Below are positions 55,479-62,560 of a stretch of DNA of 64,000 nucleotides, piece after piece. The notes beneath the pieces were generated by a model, which was not told where the DNA came from, searched no databases, and was given only the letters and a program-made list of their open reading frames with translations. Numbering within the stretch: position 1 is the stretch's first letter; every line of letters starts with the position of its first letter. The stretch spans positions 62,001 to 126,000 of the forward strand of contig CALIAF010000036.1 in the NCBI GenBank assembly GCA_938041335.1. Direction: 5' to 3'. Origin of the DNA: an uncultured Ulvibacter sp. Its GTDB lineage: Bacteria > Bacteroidota > Bacteroidia > Flavobacteriales > Flavobacteriaceae. The position numbers were made by a program, and so were the translations under genes.

Positions 55479-55600
55479 GTTGGACGGTTTGAAACACGAC
55501 CATTCGCTGCGCTCATTGCACGATTCACGACACGATTCATTTTAGTGTTTCGTGCAGCCAGCTTTGCTGGCGGTGTAGGTCAAAACGTCCTTTTCACTTC
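55479..55600. repeat. Cassette repeat, left copy
   Basis: About 122 bp. Begins GTTGGACGGTTTGAAACACG and ends at CAAAACGTCCTTTTCACTTC. It contains GCCAGC-TTT-GCTGGC (55557-55571), dyads of GAAACACGA with TCGTG/GTGTTTCGTG, and, read on the minus strand, EVKRTF-stop, the end of an E2 coding sequence. It lies between the E1 start and the four-helix gene. Confidence 0.85.
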
Positions 55601-55607
55601 CCTAATG

Positions 55608-55973
55608 TTAATTTTCTGGATCTAATGTATCCATAAAATTTGAAATCTTACTTTGCACTTTTAATACTTTATCTTCAAGTCTTAAAAATAATTCTTGATC
55701 AATAAATTTTTGACGATTACAAACATTCAATTGTGTTTCCCACTCAAAAGCAGAACCTAAACTATCTTCTAAATATTTTAAAAAATGCTTGTCGGTTCTT
55801 TTGCTTGAACCTTCAGATATATTTGAAGCTATAGAAACTGAGGGTCGATTCATTTGTGTTCTCAAACCATAACGTTCATAATCAGGTAACGTAGCAGTTA
55901 ATAAATAATTTTCATCAATCAAGTCCATTGCTTCTTTCCAAATATGTAATTTTTTAAAATTGTGTCTTCTCAT
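55608..55973 (-). CDS. Four-helix-bundle protein (23S rRNA IVS-protein family)
   Basis: 121 residues from ATG 55973; longer frames run into the flanking repeat and carry repeat-derived codons (SEANSRVSNRP). It matches the four-helix-bundle/S23 ribosomal-protein family: MRRHNFKKLHIWKEAMDLID, YERYGLRTQMNRPSVSIASN then ISEGSS, and FLKYLEDSLGSAFEWETQL. Related genes lie in intervening sequences of 23S rRNA genes; here the gene sits in a metabolic operon. Nucleic-acid binding is suspected for the family but not shown. Confidence 0.88.
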   Translation of the reverse strand: MRRHNFKKLHIWKEAMDLIDENYLLTATLPDYERYGLRTQMNRPSVSIASNISEGSSKRTDKHFLKYLEDSLGSAFEWETQLNVCNRQKFIDQELFLRLEDKVLKVQSKISNFMDTLDPEN

Positions 55974-56004
55974 ATTAGTTAGTTTCATTAAATACAAGTG
56001 AGTC

Positions 56005-56121
56005 GTTGGACGGTTTGAAACACGACTATTCGCTTCGCTCTTTGCACGATTCACGACTTTTTCGTGTTTCGTGTAGTCCGTCTCGACGGACGATCGTGGC
56101 TCAAAATGTCCTTTTTACATC
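56005..56121. repeat. Cassette repeat, right copy
   Basis: About 117 bp, sharing GTTGGACGGTTTGAAACACG with the left copy. At the hairpin position it has GTCCGTC-TC-GACGGAC (56076-56091) instead of the left copy's GCCAGC hairpin. Its end overlaps the real 3' end of the E2 gene (stop 56101-56103). Confidence 0.85.
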
Positions 56122-57414
56122 AAAATTCTCCATATTGTCTGCAATCCTTTTTAAGAAAGATCCCGCTAAATATCCATCCACAATTCTATGATCAAACGAT
56201 AGTGACAAATACATCATGCTTCTAATTTCAATTGTATCTCCATCTGGCTTCTCGATCACCTCAGCACGTTTCTTAATAATTCCTGTTGCTAAAATCGCTG
56301 CTTCTGGCTGATTGATAATGGGTGTCCCCATTAAACTACCAAAGGTTCCTACATTACTAATTGTAAATGTACTCCCCTTCATATCATCACCTTTTAAATT
56401 TCCAGAACGGGATTTACCTACTAGCTCATTAGTAGCGGCTGCTAATCCTTTTAAATCTTTTTGATCTGCATTTCTAACCACTGGCACTATCAAATTACCT
56501 GAAGGCAATGCGGTGGCCATACCAATATTGATATCTTCTTTTACAATGATATTCTTACCATCCAATGAGGAGTTAATCATCGGGAAGTCTTTAATCGCAT
56601 TTGCTACTGCTTCAATAAAAAGTGGTGTAAAGGTTAATCGTTCTTTGTGTTTCTCCAGAAAGAGTAGCTTGTTGGCATTACGCCAGTTCACCATGTTTGT
56701 CAAGTCTGCCTCAACATAAGCAGTTACGTGCGGTGAAGTATGTTTACTATACACCATATGATCTGCAATCATCTCGCGCATACGATCCATCTCCACTATC
56801 TTTCCTGTCCCTTTATCAAACTTTAAATCTGGCACTTGAAACCCAGAAGGAGCTACAACGGCCTGTGCAAACTGAAAAGGCCTGCCTTCTTTTATATAAT
56901 TAGTCACATCACTTTTACGCAATCTACCTGCTGTTCCTGTTCCAGAAATACGGGCCAGCTCTTCATAAGAAATATGATGCTGCCTTGCTACTGCATCTAC
57001 TAACGGAGAAATAAAGAGATTCTCGTTTACTTTAAATGACTTTGAACTTGATTTGGCTTGGGCGGCTAACCCTCTCTGCCCTTTGGGCATCTCTCCCGGA
57101 GGGAGAGAATCTTCATCTTTCCGGTTTTTATTTGAGCTGTTTTCAATCTTTGGCATTTTCGCGGAAGCTACATCACTCAAGGCAAGGATAGCTATAGTAT
57201 CTCCAATGGGCACCACATCTTTAGCAGAAACAGTATGCGTAATCATGGTCCCAGCACTTGGCGCAGGCACCTCATTATCCACTTTATCTGTAGCTACTTC
57301 AACAAGAATATCACCTTCATCAAAAGATTCGCCTTCTTGGACCAACCAATTAAGAATCGTTCCTTCTGTAATACTCTCACCCATTCTGGGCATTTTAAAT
57401 TGTGTCTTTGACAT
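56101..57414 (-). CDS. 2-oxoacid dehydrogenase E2 (dihydrolipoamide acyltransferase)
   Basis: 437 residues: one lipoyl domain (1-78, modified Lys44 in VATDKVDNE), a linker, a peripheral-subunit-binding domain (~130-168, ISPLVDAVARQHHISYEEL), and the acyltransferase core (~195-437, catalytic His409 and Asp413 in SFDHRIVDGYL). It accepts the acyl group from E1 and passes it to CoA. The linker (~102-116, DSLPPGEMPKGQRGL) derives from a palindrome at 57077-57107. LipB (14222-14926) would start its lipoylation. Immediately downstream of paaY by 6 bp. Confidence 0.92.
   Translation of the reverse strand: MSKTQFKMPRMGESITEGTILNWLVQEGESFDEGDILVEVATDKVDNEVPAPSAGTMITHTVSAKDVVPIGDTIAILALSDVASAKMPKIENSSNKNRKDEDSLPPGEMPKGQRGLAAQAKSSSKSFKVNENLFISPLVDAVARQHHISYEELARISGTGTAGRLRKSDVTNYIKEGRPFQFAQAVVAPSGFQVPDLKFDKGTGKIVEMDRMREMIADHMVYSKHTSPHVTAYVEADLTNMVNWRNANKLLFLEKHKERLTFTPLFIEAVANAIKDFPMINSSLDGKNIIVKEDINIGMATALPSGNLIVPVVRNADQKDLKGLAAATNELVGKSRSGNLKGDDMKGSTFTISNVGTFGSLMGTPIINQPEAAILATGIIKKRAEVIEKPDGDTIEIRSMMYLSLSFDHRIVDGYLAGSFLKRIADNMENFDVKRTF
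57077..57107. repeat. In-frame double hairpin in the E2 linker
   Basis: TGCCC-TTT-GGGCA (57077-57089) followed directly by CTCTCCC-GGA-GGGAGAG (57091-57107). It encodes the linker PPGEMPKGQRG. Confidence 0.75.
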
Positions 57415-57420
57415 GCCGTC

Positions 57421-58026
57421 TTATGCTTTGTTTTTCGCTTTCATCTCTTGAAGCGTCTTATAAAAATCTTCTTGCTTTGGTCTATCCTTCGGTAGCTCTC
57501 TCAAAGGGGCTACTTCTTTTAAACTCTCGTGGCAATATTTTGGTAGCTGCTGGTATAATTTTGTTCCTGCGGTCTTCCAAGCAATCATCTCATCTGAAAC
57601 TTCCTTTATCGCTTTGGCTGGATTTCCTACTATTAATTGTCTTCTTTCAAATTTAGTTTCGGCCTTTACAAATGCCATTGCCCCTACAATACATTCATCT
57701 CCAATTTCTGTGTCATCCATAATGACACTGTTCATCCCTATGAGGCAATTTCTACCCAAATTTGCTCCATGAATAACAGCTCCATGTCCTACGTGTGCAC
57801 CTTCCTTAAGCACAATGCTTTTACCAGGAAACATATGTACTGTGCAGTTTTCTTGCACGTTTACACCATCTTCTAGAATAATTTCTCCCCAGTCTCCACG
57901 TATTGCAGCTCCAGGTCCTACATAGCAATTCTTACCTATTATTACGTTACCAGTAACCGCAGCTAATGGATGTACAAAACTAGATTCGTGAACTATAGGT
58001 ATGTGACCTTTAAAGGAGTATATCAT
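57421..58026 (-). CDS. paaY: Gamma-carbonic-anhydrase-like hexapeptide protein, PaaY type
   Basis: 201 residues. Left-handed beta helix with hexapeptide turns (AAVTGNVIIGKNCYVGPGAA, IVLKEGAHVGHGAVIHGANL, GRNCLIGMNSVIMDDTEIGD) and zinc-ligand His residues in VHMF, HVGHGAVIHG. The helical C-terminal tail and position between E2 and an enoyl-CoA hydratase in a paa cluster match PaaY, a thioesterase that clears stalled CoA esters in phenylacetate breakdown. Cytosolic. 6 bp upstream of the E2 gene. Confidence 0.88.
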   Translation of the reverse strand: MIYSFKGHIPIVHESSFVHPLAAVTGNVIIGKNCYVGPGAAIRGDWGEIILEDGVNVQENCTVHMFPGKSIVLKEGAHVGHGAVIHGANLGRNCLIGMNSVIMDDTEIGDECIVGAMAFVKAETKFERRQLIVGNPAKAIKEVSDEMIAWKTAGTKLYQQLPKYCHESLKEVAPLRELPKDRPKQEDFYKTLQEMKAKNKA

Positions 58027-58027
58027 T

Positions 58028-58113
58028 TGATTGGAGATTGTGGATTGTGGATTTCAGATTGTTGATTTGAAAAAGTTCAAAAATCAAAAATCAAAAATCT
58101 TCAATCGTTAATC
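58028..58113. repeat. Inverted GATT-rich repeat (copy 2)
   Basis: GGAGATTGTGGATTG and GATTGTTGATTT on the left, AAATCAAAAATCTTCAATCG and TTAATC on the right; an imperfect inverted pair. Same words as 1536-1568 and 63777-63910. Fills the gap between paaY and the hydratase gene. Confidence 0.65.
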
Positions 58114-58119
58114 ATTTTA

Positions 58120-58872
58120 TTATTTAAATCGTTTCAAAGTCTCTTTAGTAAAATCTGAAAGCACTAAACGCCCAGAGATCACTGCTCTTTCTGCTAATAA
58201 AGTATCCCAGTTTTCTGTTCCGGTCCACATCACTTTTTTCATTTCTCGCATTGCTTCAGGGTTGTACTTACAAAGGTTTTCTGCAAAAGCTTGAACCGCT
58301 TCATCCAGCGCCTCAGTCGATTCGTAAACGCTTGCATACAGTCCTTTTTGTCTTGCCCATTCAGCATCATAAAAACTATTTGCATCAATCGCAATCTGAC
58401 TCATTCCCGTTAACCCTAACTTTCTTTCGACTGCTGGGCCTACCACAAAAGGGCCAATACCTATATTTAATTCGCTCAGCTTTATACTAGCAAATTTGCT
58501 CGCCATACAATAGTCAGTTGCACTTGCAACGCCTACTCCACCGCCAACAGTTTTACCTTGCACTCGTCCAATAATAAATTTAGGACATTTTCGCATCGCG
58601 TTAATCACGTTTGCAAATCCACTAAAGAACACACGTCCAGTTTCTGCATCATTAATACTAATAAGCTCTTTAAAACTTGCACCAGCACAGAAGGTTCTTT
58701 CGCCTCCACTTTTTAATACAATCACTTTTACATCATCATTCTCTCCAGCTTCTTTTATGGTTTTTCTCAACTTCTCGAGAATATCTCCAGGCAAACTATT
58801 GTGAGCCGGATGGAAAAATTCTATGGTTGAGATTCCCGAGTCAATGGACTCTGTTACATATGGTTTGGTCAT
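58120..58872 (-). CDS. Enoyl-CoA hydratase/isomerase of the phenylacetate cluster
   Basis: 250 residues from ATG 58872; longer frames run through the palindrome at 58905 and begin with repeat-derived codons. Crotonase fold: VIVLKSGGERTFCAGASFKE, GGGVGVASATDYCMASKF (oxyanion region) and ELNIGIGPFVVGPAVERKLG. In paa clusters such proteins act as PaaF (hydratase) or PaaG (1,2-epoxyphenylacetyl-CoA isomerase); I cannot decide. The family's Glu in the usual catalytic position is not clearly seen. Cytosolic. Confidence 0.85.
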   Translation of the reverse strand: MTKPYVTESIDSGISTIEFFHPAHNSLPGDILEKLRKTIKEAGENDDVKVIVLKSGGERTFCAGASFKELISINDAETGRVFFSGFANVINAMRKCPKFIIGRVQGKTVGGGVGVASATDYCMASKFASIKLSELNIGIGPFVVGPAVERKLGLTGMSQIAIDANSFYDAEWARQKGLYASVYESTEALDEAVQAFAENLCKYNPEAMREMKKVMWTGTENWDTLLAERAVISGRLVLSDFTKETLKRFK

Positions 58873-58904
58873 ATTTATATTATTTGTCGCTTTGGTTAAA
58901 ACGG

Positions 58905-58967
58905 TACCGCAACAAGTGCGGTACGACAATTTGTTTTTTATCTGTCAATGCGGATTCATTCCGCATT
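58905..58967. repeat. Two inverted hairpins upstream of the hydratase gene
   Basis: Copy e: TACCGCA-ACAAG-TGCGGTA then CGACA (58905-58928), plus orientation. Copy f: stem AATGCGGA/TCCGCATT with 5-nt loop (58947-58967), and on the minus strand followed by GACA (58943-58946). The two face each other, 18 bp apart. Confidence 0.8.
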
Positions 58968-59007
58968 CGGTTAAATGTTATATTCTTCTCTTTGTTAAAC
59001 AGCCCTA

Positions 59008-59331
59008 TCAATCATACTCAATTTTAAAAACAGTCAAATCCCAATCATCACTCAAATCTATCCAATCTGGATTCATTTCTGTAATAATGTTCTTTTTCCA
59101 TTCTTGTTTCCATTTTTTAATCGTCTTTTCTCTTTTAATGGCTTCTTGTATCCATTGATGTTCTTCAAAATAAACCAGTTTATTTATATTATATCTTCCT
59201 ACATGAGTGCCGAAAGTTGCAGCTTTATGTTCTGCCATTCTTCGCTTGATATTATTTGTAACTCCTACATAGAAAATATGGTGGTTTTCGTGAGTGAGGA
59301 TGTATGTATAATATTTGTGTTCGCGGGGCAT
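59008..59331 (-). CDS. GIY-YIG nuclease-domain protein
   Basis: 107 residues, a single GIY-YIG domain. YYTYILTHENHHIFYVGVTN carries the GIY- and YIG-equivalent strands, NIKRRMAEHK the conserved Arg and His, and WIQEAIKREKTIKKWKQEWK the Glu. All catalytic residues appear to be present. The C-terminus NPDWIDLSDDW is common in this small group. It sits inside the paa operon, between the hydratase and paaZ, with matching palindromes on both sides. No link to phenylacetate chemistry is expected; it is most likely an inserted gene. Confidence 0.9.
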   Translation of the reverse strand: MPREHKYYTYILTHENHHIFYVGVTNNIKRRMAEHKAATFGTHVGRYNINKLVYFEEHQWIQEAIKREKTIKKWKQEWKKNIITEMNPDWIDLSDDWDLTVFKIEYD

Positions 59332-59365
59332 TTTGTTTTATAATTGGTCTTTTTCATTTAAGCGT

Positions 59366-59399
59366 CTGCGCAACAAGTGCGCAGTGACACTTCGTGTCA
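59366..59399. repeat. Palindrome pair at the paaZ 3' end
   Basis: CTGCGCA-ACAAG-TGCGCAG then TGACA (59366-59389), sharing the loop ACAAG with 58905-58928, overlaps TGACAC-TTC-GTGTCA (59385-59399). The latter contains the paaZ stop codon (59397-59399). Confidence 0.8.
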
Positions 59400-61940
59400 T
59401 AGCAAATCAAACTGTTCAAAATGGTGATTCAAATGCTTCCGCTCTATCAAATACCACTCGTATTTATTTAAATCTCCAAATACAATATTCTTTAAAATAG
59501 CATCTGGGTTATCCTTGAAAAAAGCTAAATATTTAAATCGTTCTTCTAAGAATTTCTCTTTTGCTGTTTGCAAATCCGGATATTGTAATGGAGCCAGTGT
59601 ATTCTTTTCTAATTGCGGAAAATTCGAATTTTGTGGAAATTTCTTATAATTATACAGACTGTCATGAATTATATCTAGGTACTTATCTGGTGTTGCAATT
59701 TCAAAATCCTGAACTTCTCCTGAGGCAATTTTATAGGTATACTCTAGATGCTCCAACATATGTTGTGGTGTCATCATTCCCCATTTAGGTTTGCTGTCTT
59801 CTGAAATTTTATCCAAACATGTTTGGATCATTTCATTGGTCATTTCGGTGAAGACTTCTTGTTTCTTTTCTACCATGGTAAGAATGGTTGCGATACATAC
59901 TAATGGATCTTCTTTTTCTGCTCCCGCTGGTAAAATAGCGTTTGCACTATCTACATTGGCATCAAAAATTTCCACATACCATTTCACAATTCCGCTAGGA
60001 TGTTCTTGACCCCTACTATCTCGATCCACTTTTTGCTTGCATGTTAAACGCACATACAAAGTGTCCTTATCATAAATAGGGCGTAAGAATCTAATTTCTT
60101 CCAGACCATAATTAGCCGCAACCGGTCCTTTATTAGGATACACAAATAATCCAGCTGCCATCGAAATGATAAAATACCCATGGGCAGTTCGTTTTTCAAA
60201 AATGCTACCGTCTAGACTGGTAGTATCGGTGTGGGCATAAAAGTGATCCCATGTAATGTTTCCGAAGTTTACAATATCTGTATCTGTAATCGTACGGTTA
60301 TGTGTTTTTAGAGACATACCAGGCTGGATGTCCTCCCAATGATATTTAAAAGGATGTTGTGGCGCTTCTGTATACGCAGCCTTTGGTTGGTAGATACCCG
60401 TAACTGCTGTCAAGGTTGTTGGACTTCCCTGAATCGCACAACGTTGTAAATAATGCTTGACACCACGCATACCGCCCATTTCTTCTCCACCTCCGGCTCT
60501 TCCTGGACCACCGTGAATTAATCCAGGTAATGGCGAACCGTGTCCTGTACTCTGCTTCGCAGATTCTCTATTTAATATTAATATACGTCCGTGATGGCTG
60601 GCGGCATTTACTGCATATTCTGTGGCAATTTTATCGTCGTTTGTTACAATAGAACTCACCAATGATCCTTTTCCCATCTTCGCTAAAGTGATGGCATCTT
60701 CTAAGGTATCATAAGGCATTATCGTGCTTACTGGACCAAAAGCTTCCGTCACGTGAGCGTTCTCATTTTTTAACGGACTATCCTCACGCATCAAAATAGG
60801 CTTCATAAAAGCACCTTTTTGCGAATCTGCTCCTATAGCTTCAAAGTCATTAAAATTTCCGTAGACCATCTCAGCAGTCTTTGCAATCTTAGCTACTTGC
60901 TCTTTTACGCTATTACGCTGCGCATCATTTACTAAACTACCCATTCGTACTTCTCTTAAACGAGGATCACCAATGGTTACTTTATCTAACTGATTTGCTA
61001 ATGCGATCTGCACATCTTCTATCAAATTTTGTGGCACGATAATACGACGAATCGCCGTACATTTTTGACCACATTTTGTTGTCATCTCATTACGAACTTC
61101 CTTAACAAATAAATCAAATTCTGGTGTTCCTGGCACTGCGTCTTTTCCTAATATAGCAGCATTTAAACTATCTGCTTCCATAGTAAATGGTACAGACTCT
61201 GCTGTTAATTGCGGATGATTTTTTAGGATACGACCTATTTTTGCAGACCCTGTAAACGTAACTACATCTTGCGATATTACCGTGTCTAATATGTTTCTCG
61301 CTGTTCCAGAAATGAGTTGTAAAGATCCTTCAGGTAAAATTCCAGAGGCGATAATTTCTCTAACAACTGCCTCTGTTAAATAAGCTGTTTGCGGTGCTGG
61401 CAAAACAACGGCTGGCATTCCTGCCATCCAGTTTACCGCACACTTCTCGAGCATTCCCCATACTGGAAAATTAAATGCATTAATATGAACTGCGACACCT
61501 TCGCGTGGCACCATGATATGATGCGCCATGAAACGACCACCACGAGATAAATCTATGGGATCCCCTTCTACGTGATAGGATTGATTCGGGAATAACTTAC
61601 GCAAGGATGCATTGGCAAATAGATTTCCAAAACCTCCTTCTATATCTACCCAGCTATCACGTTTTGTAGCACCGGTGCGGTAACTAATTTCGTAGAATGC
61701 TTGTTTTCTTTTGTCAAGATACATAGCGAGACTTTTCAACATATTTCCACGTTGCTGGAAAGTCATTTTACGTAAGGTATCTCCTTTATCTCTTCCGTAT
61801 TGTAAGATGGACGGAACGTCTAATCCTTCTACCGTCGTACTCGTAAAATGTTCGCCTGTAATGGAATCAAAAACGGGAATTCCTTCTCCGTTTCCAGTTT
61901 GCCATTGTCCTTGTACGTAATGTTGTGTTTTATCTCCCAT
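59397..61940 (-). CDS. paaZ: PaaZ-type ring-opening enzyme with C-terminal DinB-like domain
   Basis: 847 residues. An aldehyde dehydrogenase domain (~1-520) with Glu255 (PFTMEADSLN) and Cys294 (KCGQKCTAIRRI), then an R-hydratase/MaoC domain (~535-690, GNITWDHFYAHTD, TAHGYFIISMAAG). These open oxepin-CoA and oxidise the semialdehyde in the phenylacetyl-CoA pathway. E. coli PaaZ ends there (~681 residues). Here ~150 more residues follow (KPKWGMMTPQHMLEHLEYTY ... HHFEQFDLL), a DUF1569/DinB-like helical domain with His residues. The gene overlaps the SDR stop by 1 bp. Confidence 0.92.
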   Translation of the reverse strand: MGDKTQHYVQGQWQTGNGEGIPVFDSITGEHFTSTTVEGLDVPSILQYGRDKGDTLRKMTFQQRGNMLKSLAMYLDKRKQAFYEISYRTGATKRDSWVDIEGGFGNLFANASLRKLFPNQSYHVEGDPIDLSRGGRFMAHHIMVPREGVAVHINAFNFPVWGMLEKCAVNWMAGMPAVVLPAPQTAYLTEAVVREIIASGILPEGSLQLISGTARNILDTVISQDVVTFTGSAKIGRILKNHPQLTAESVPFTMEADSLNAAILGKDAVPGTPEFDLFVKEVRNEMTTKCGQKCTAIRRIIVPQNLIEDVQIALANQLDKVTIGDPRLREVRMGSLVNDAQRNSVKEQVAKIAKTAEMVYGNFNDFEAIGADSQKGAFMKPILMREDSPLKNENAHVTEAFGPVSTIMPYDTLEDAITLAKMGKGSLVSSIVTNDDKIATEYAVNAASHHGRILILNRESAKQSTGHGSPLPGLIHGGPGRAGGGEEMGGMRGVKHYLQRCAIQGSPTTLTAVTGIYQPKAAYTEAPQHPFKYHWEDIQPGMSLKTHNRTITDTDIVNFGNITWDHFYAHTDTTSLDGSIFEKRTAHGYFIISMAAGLFVYPNKGPVAANYGLEEIRFLRPIYDKDTLYVRLTCKQKVDRDSRGQEHPSGIVKWYVEIFDANVDSANAILPAGAEKEDPLVCIATILTMVEKKQEVFTEMTNEMIQTCLDKISEDSKPKWGMMTPQHMLEHLEYTYKIASGEVQDFEIATPDKYLDIIHDSLYNYKKFPQNSNFPQLEKNTLAPLQYPDLQTAKEKFLEERFKYLAFFKDNPDAILKNIVFGDLNKYEWYLIERKHLNHHFEQFDLL

Positions 61941-62542
61941 TATGCTCTTATTCGTATCACTTCACCATTCAATTTACCAAAAACAGATTTAACATACCCG
62001 TCAACTACTTTACCCATAGGCACTGGTGTGTTGCCTGGAAAATAGTTTTTATATTTATCAAATGAGTGTTCAACTAAATCTGCTGAGACCACATTTACTC
62101 TTTTATAATCTTGTAATTCTAGCGCTACAGCCATTACAAAACTTTGAATACCTCCATTTACCATGGCTGCACTTGTTGTCATATCTACAGGCTCATCAGC
62201 GAGAATTCCAGTGGTTAATGTAATAGATCCTGCATTGTTCAAATAACTTAGTCCAAGACGGACTAAATTTACTTGTCCCATCAATTTACTTTTAATACCA
62301 ATGTAAAAATCTTCTTCGGAAAGGCTCACGAACTTGTCCCATTTTGCATCTCCTGCTACATTAATAATAGCATCAACTTTACCAACGTTCATTAACATTT
62401 CTGCTATGGACTCTGAAGATGAAATATCTACCGTTACATCACCAGAGTTTCTTCCCGCAATGACTAATTCGTTATCATCTTTTAGTCTATCAACTATGGT
62501 TTTACCAATCGTACCGTTTCCTCCAATTACTAAGATTTTCAT
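61940..62542 (-). CDS. Short-chain dehydrogenase-like protein without the catalytic Tyr-Lys
   Basis: 200 residues, Rossmann fold: VIGGNGTIGKTIVDRL binds the nucleotide, VTVDISSSESI follows, and INVAGDAKWDKF is the NAG-like strand. At the YxxxK site the sequence reads TSAAMVNGGIQSFVMAVALE, with Val-Asn in place of Tyr and no matching Lys. It therefore may not oxidise alcohols by the usual route. It overlaps paaZ by one base (TAATG) and so is co-translated in the phenylacetate cluster. Confidence 0.85.
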   Translation of the reverse strand: MKILVIGGNGTIGKTIVDRLKDDNELVIAGRNSGDVTVDISSSESIAEMLMNVGKVDAIINVAGDAKWDKFVSLSEEDFYIGIKSKLMGQVNLVRLGLSYLNNAGSITLTTGILADEPVDMTTSAAMVNGGIQSFVMAVALELQDYKRVNVVSADLVEHSFDKYKNYFPGNTPVPMGKVVDGYVKSVFGKLNGEVIRIRA

Positions 62543-62560
62543 ATTTTAAAGATTTATATT

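Larger units (their letters stand above)
55479..56121. mobile_element. Four-helix-bundle cassette flanked by ~120-bp direct repeats
   Basis: Direct repeats at 55479-55600 and 56005-56121 enclose one gene (55608-55973) inside an otherwise contiguous E2-E1 gene pair. Both repeats start with the same 22 bp and end with ~21 bp that carry the last codons of the E2 gene. No transposase or integrase is present, so mobility would need a host function or homologous recombination. Classification as a mobile element is inference. Confidence 0.55.

Noticed and set aside
55974..56054. Longer N-terminus for the four-helix-bundle protein
   Set aside because: Those codons are part of the flanking repeat, and the family motif begins at MRRHNFKKLHIWKEA.
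58873..58929. Extended start of the enoyl-CoA hydratase gene
   Set aside because: The extra residues (SYRTCCGTVL) come from the palindrome; ATG 58872 fits the family.
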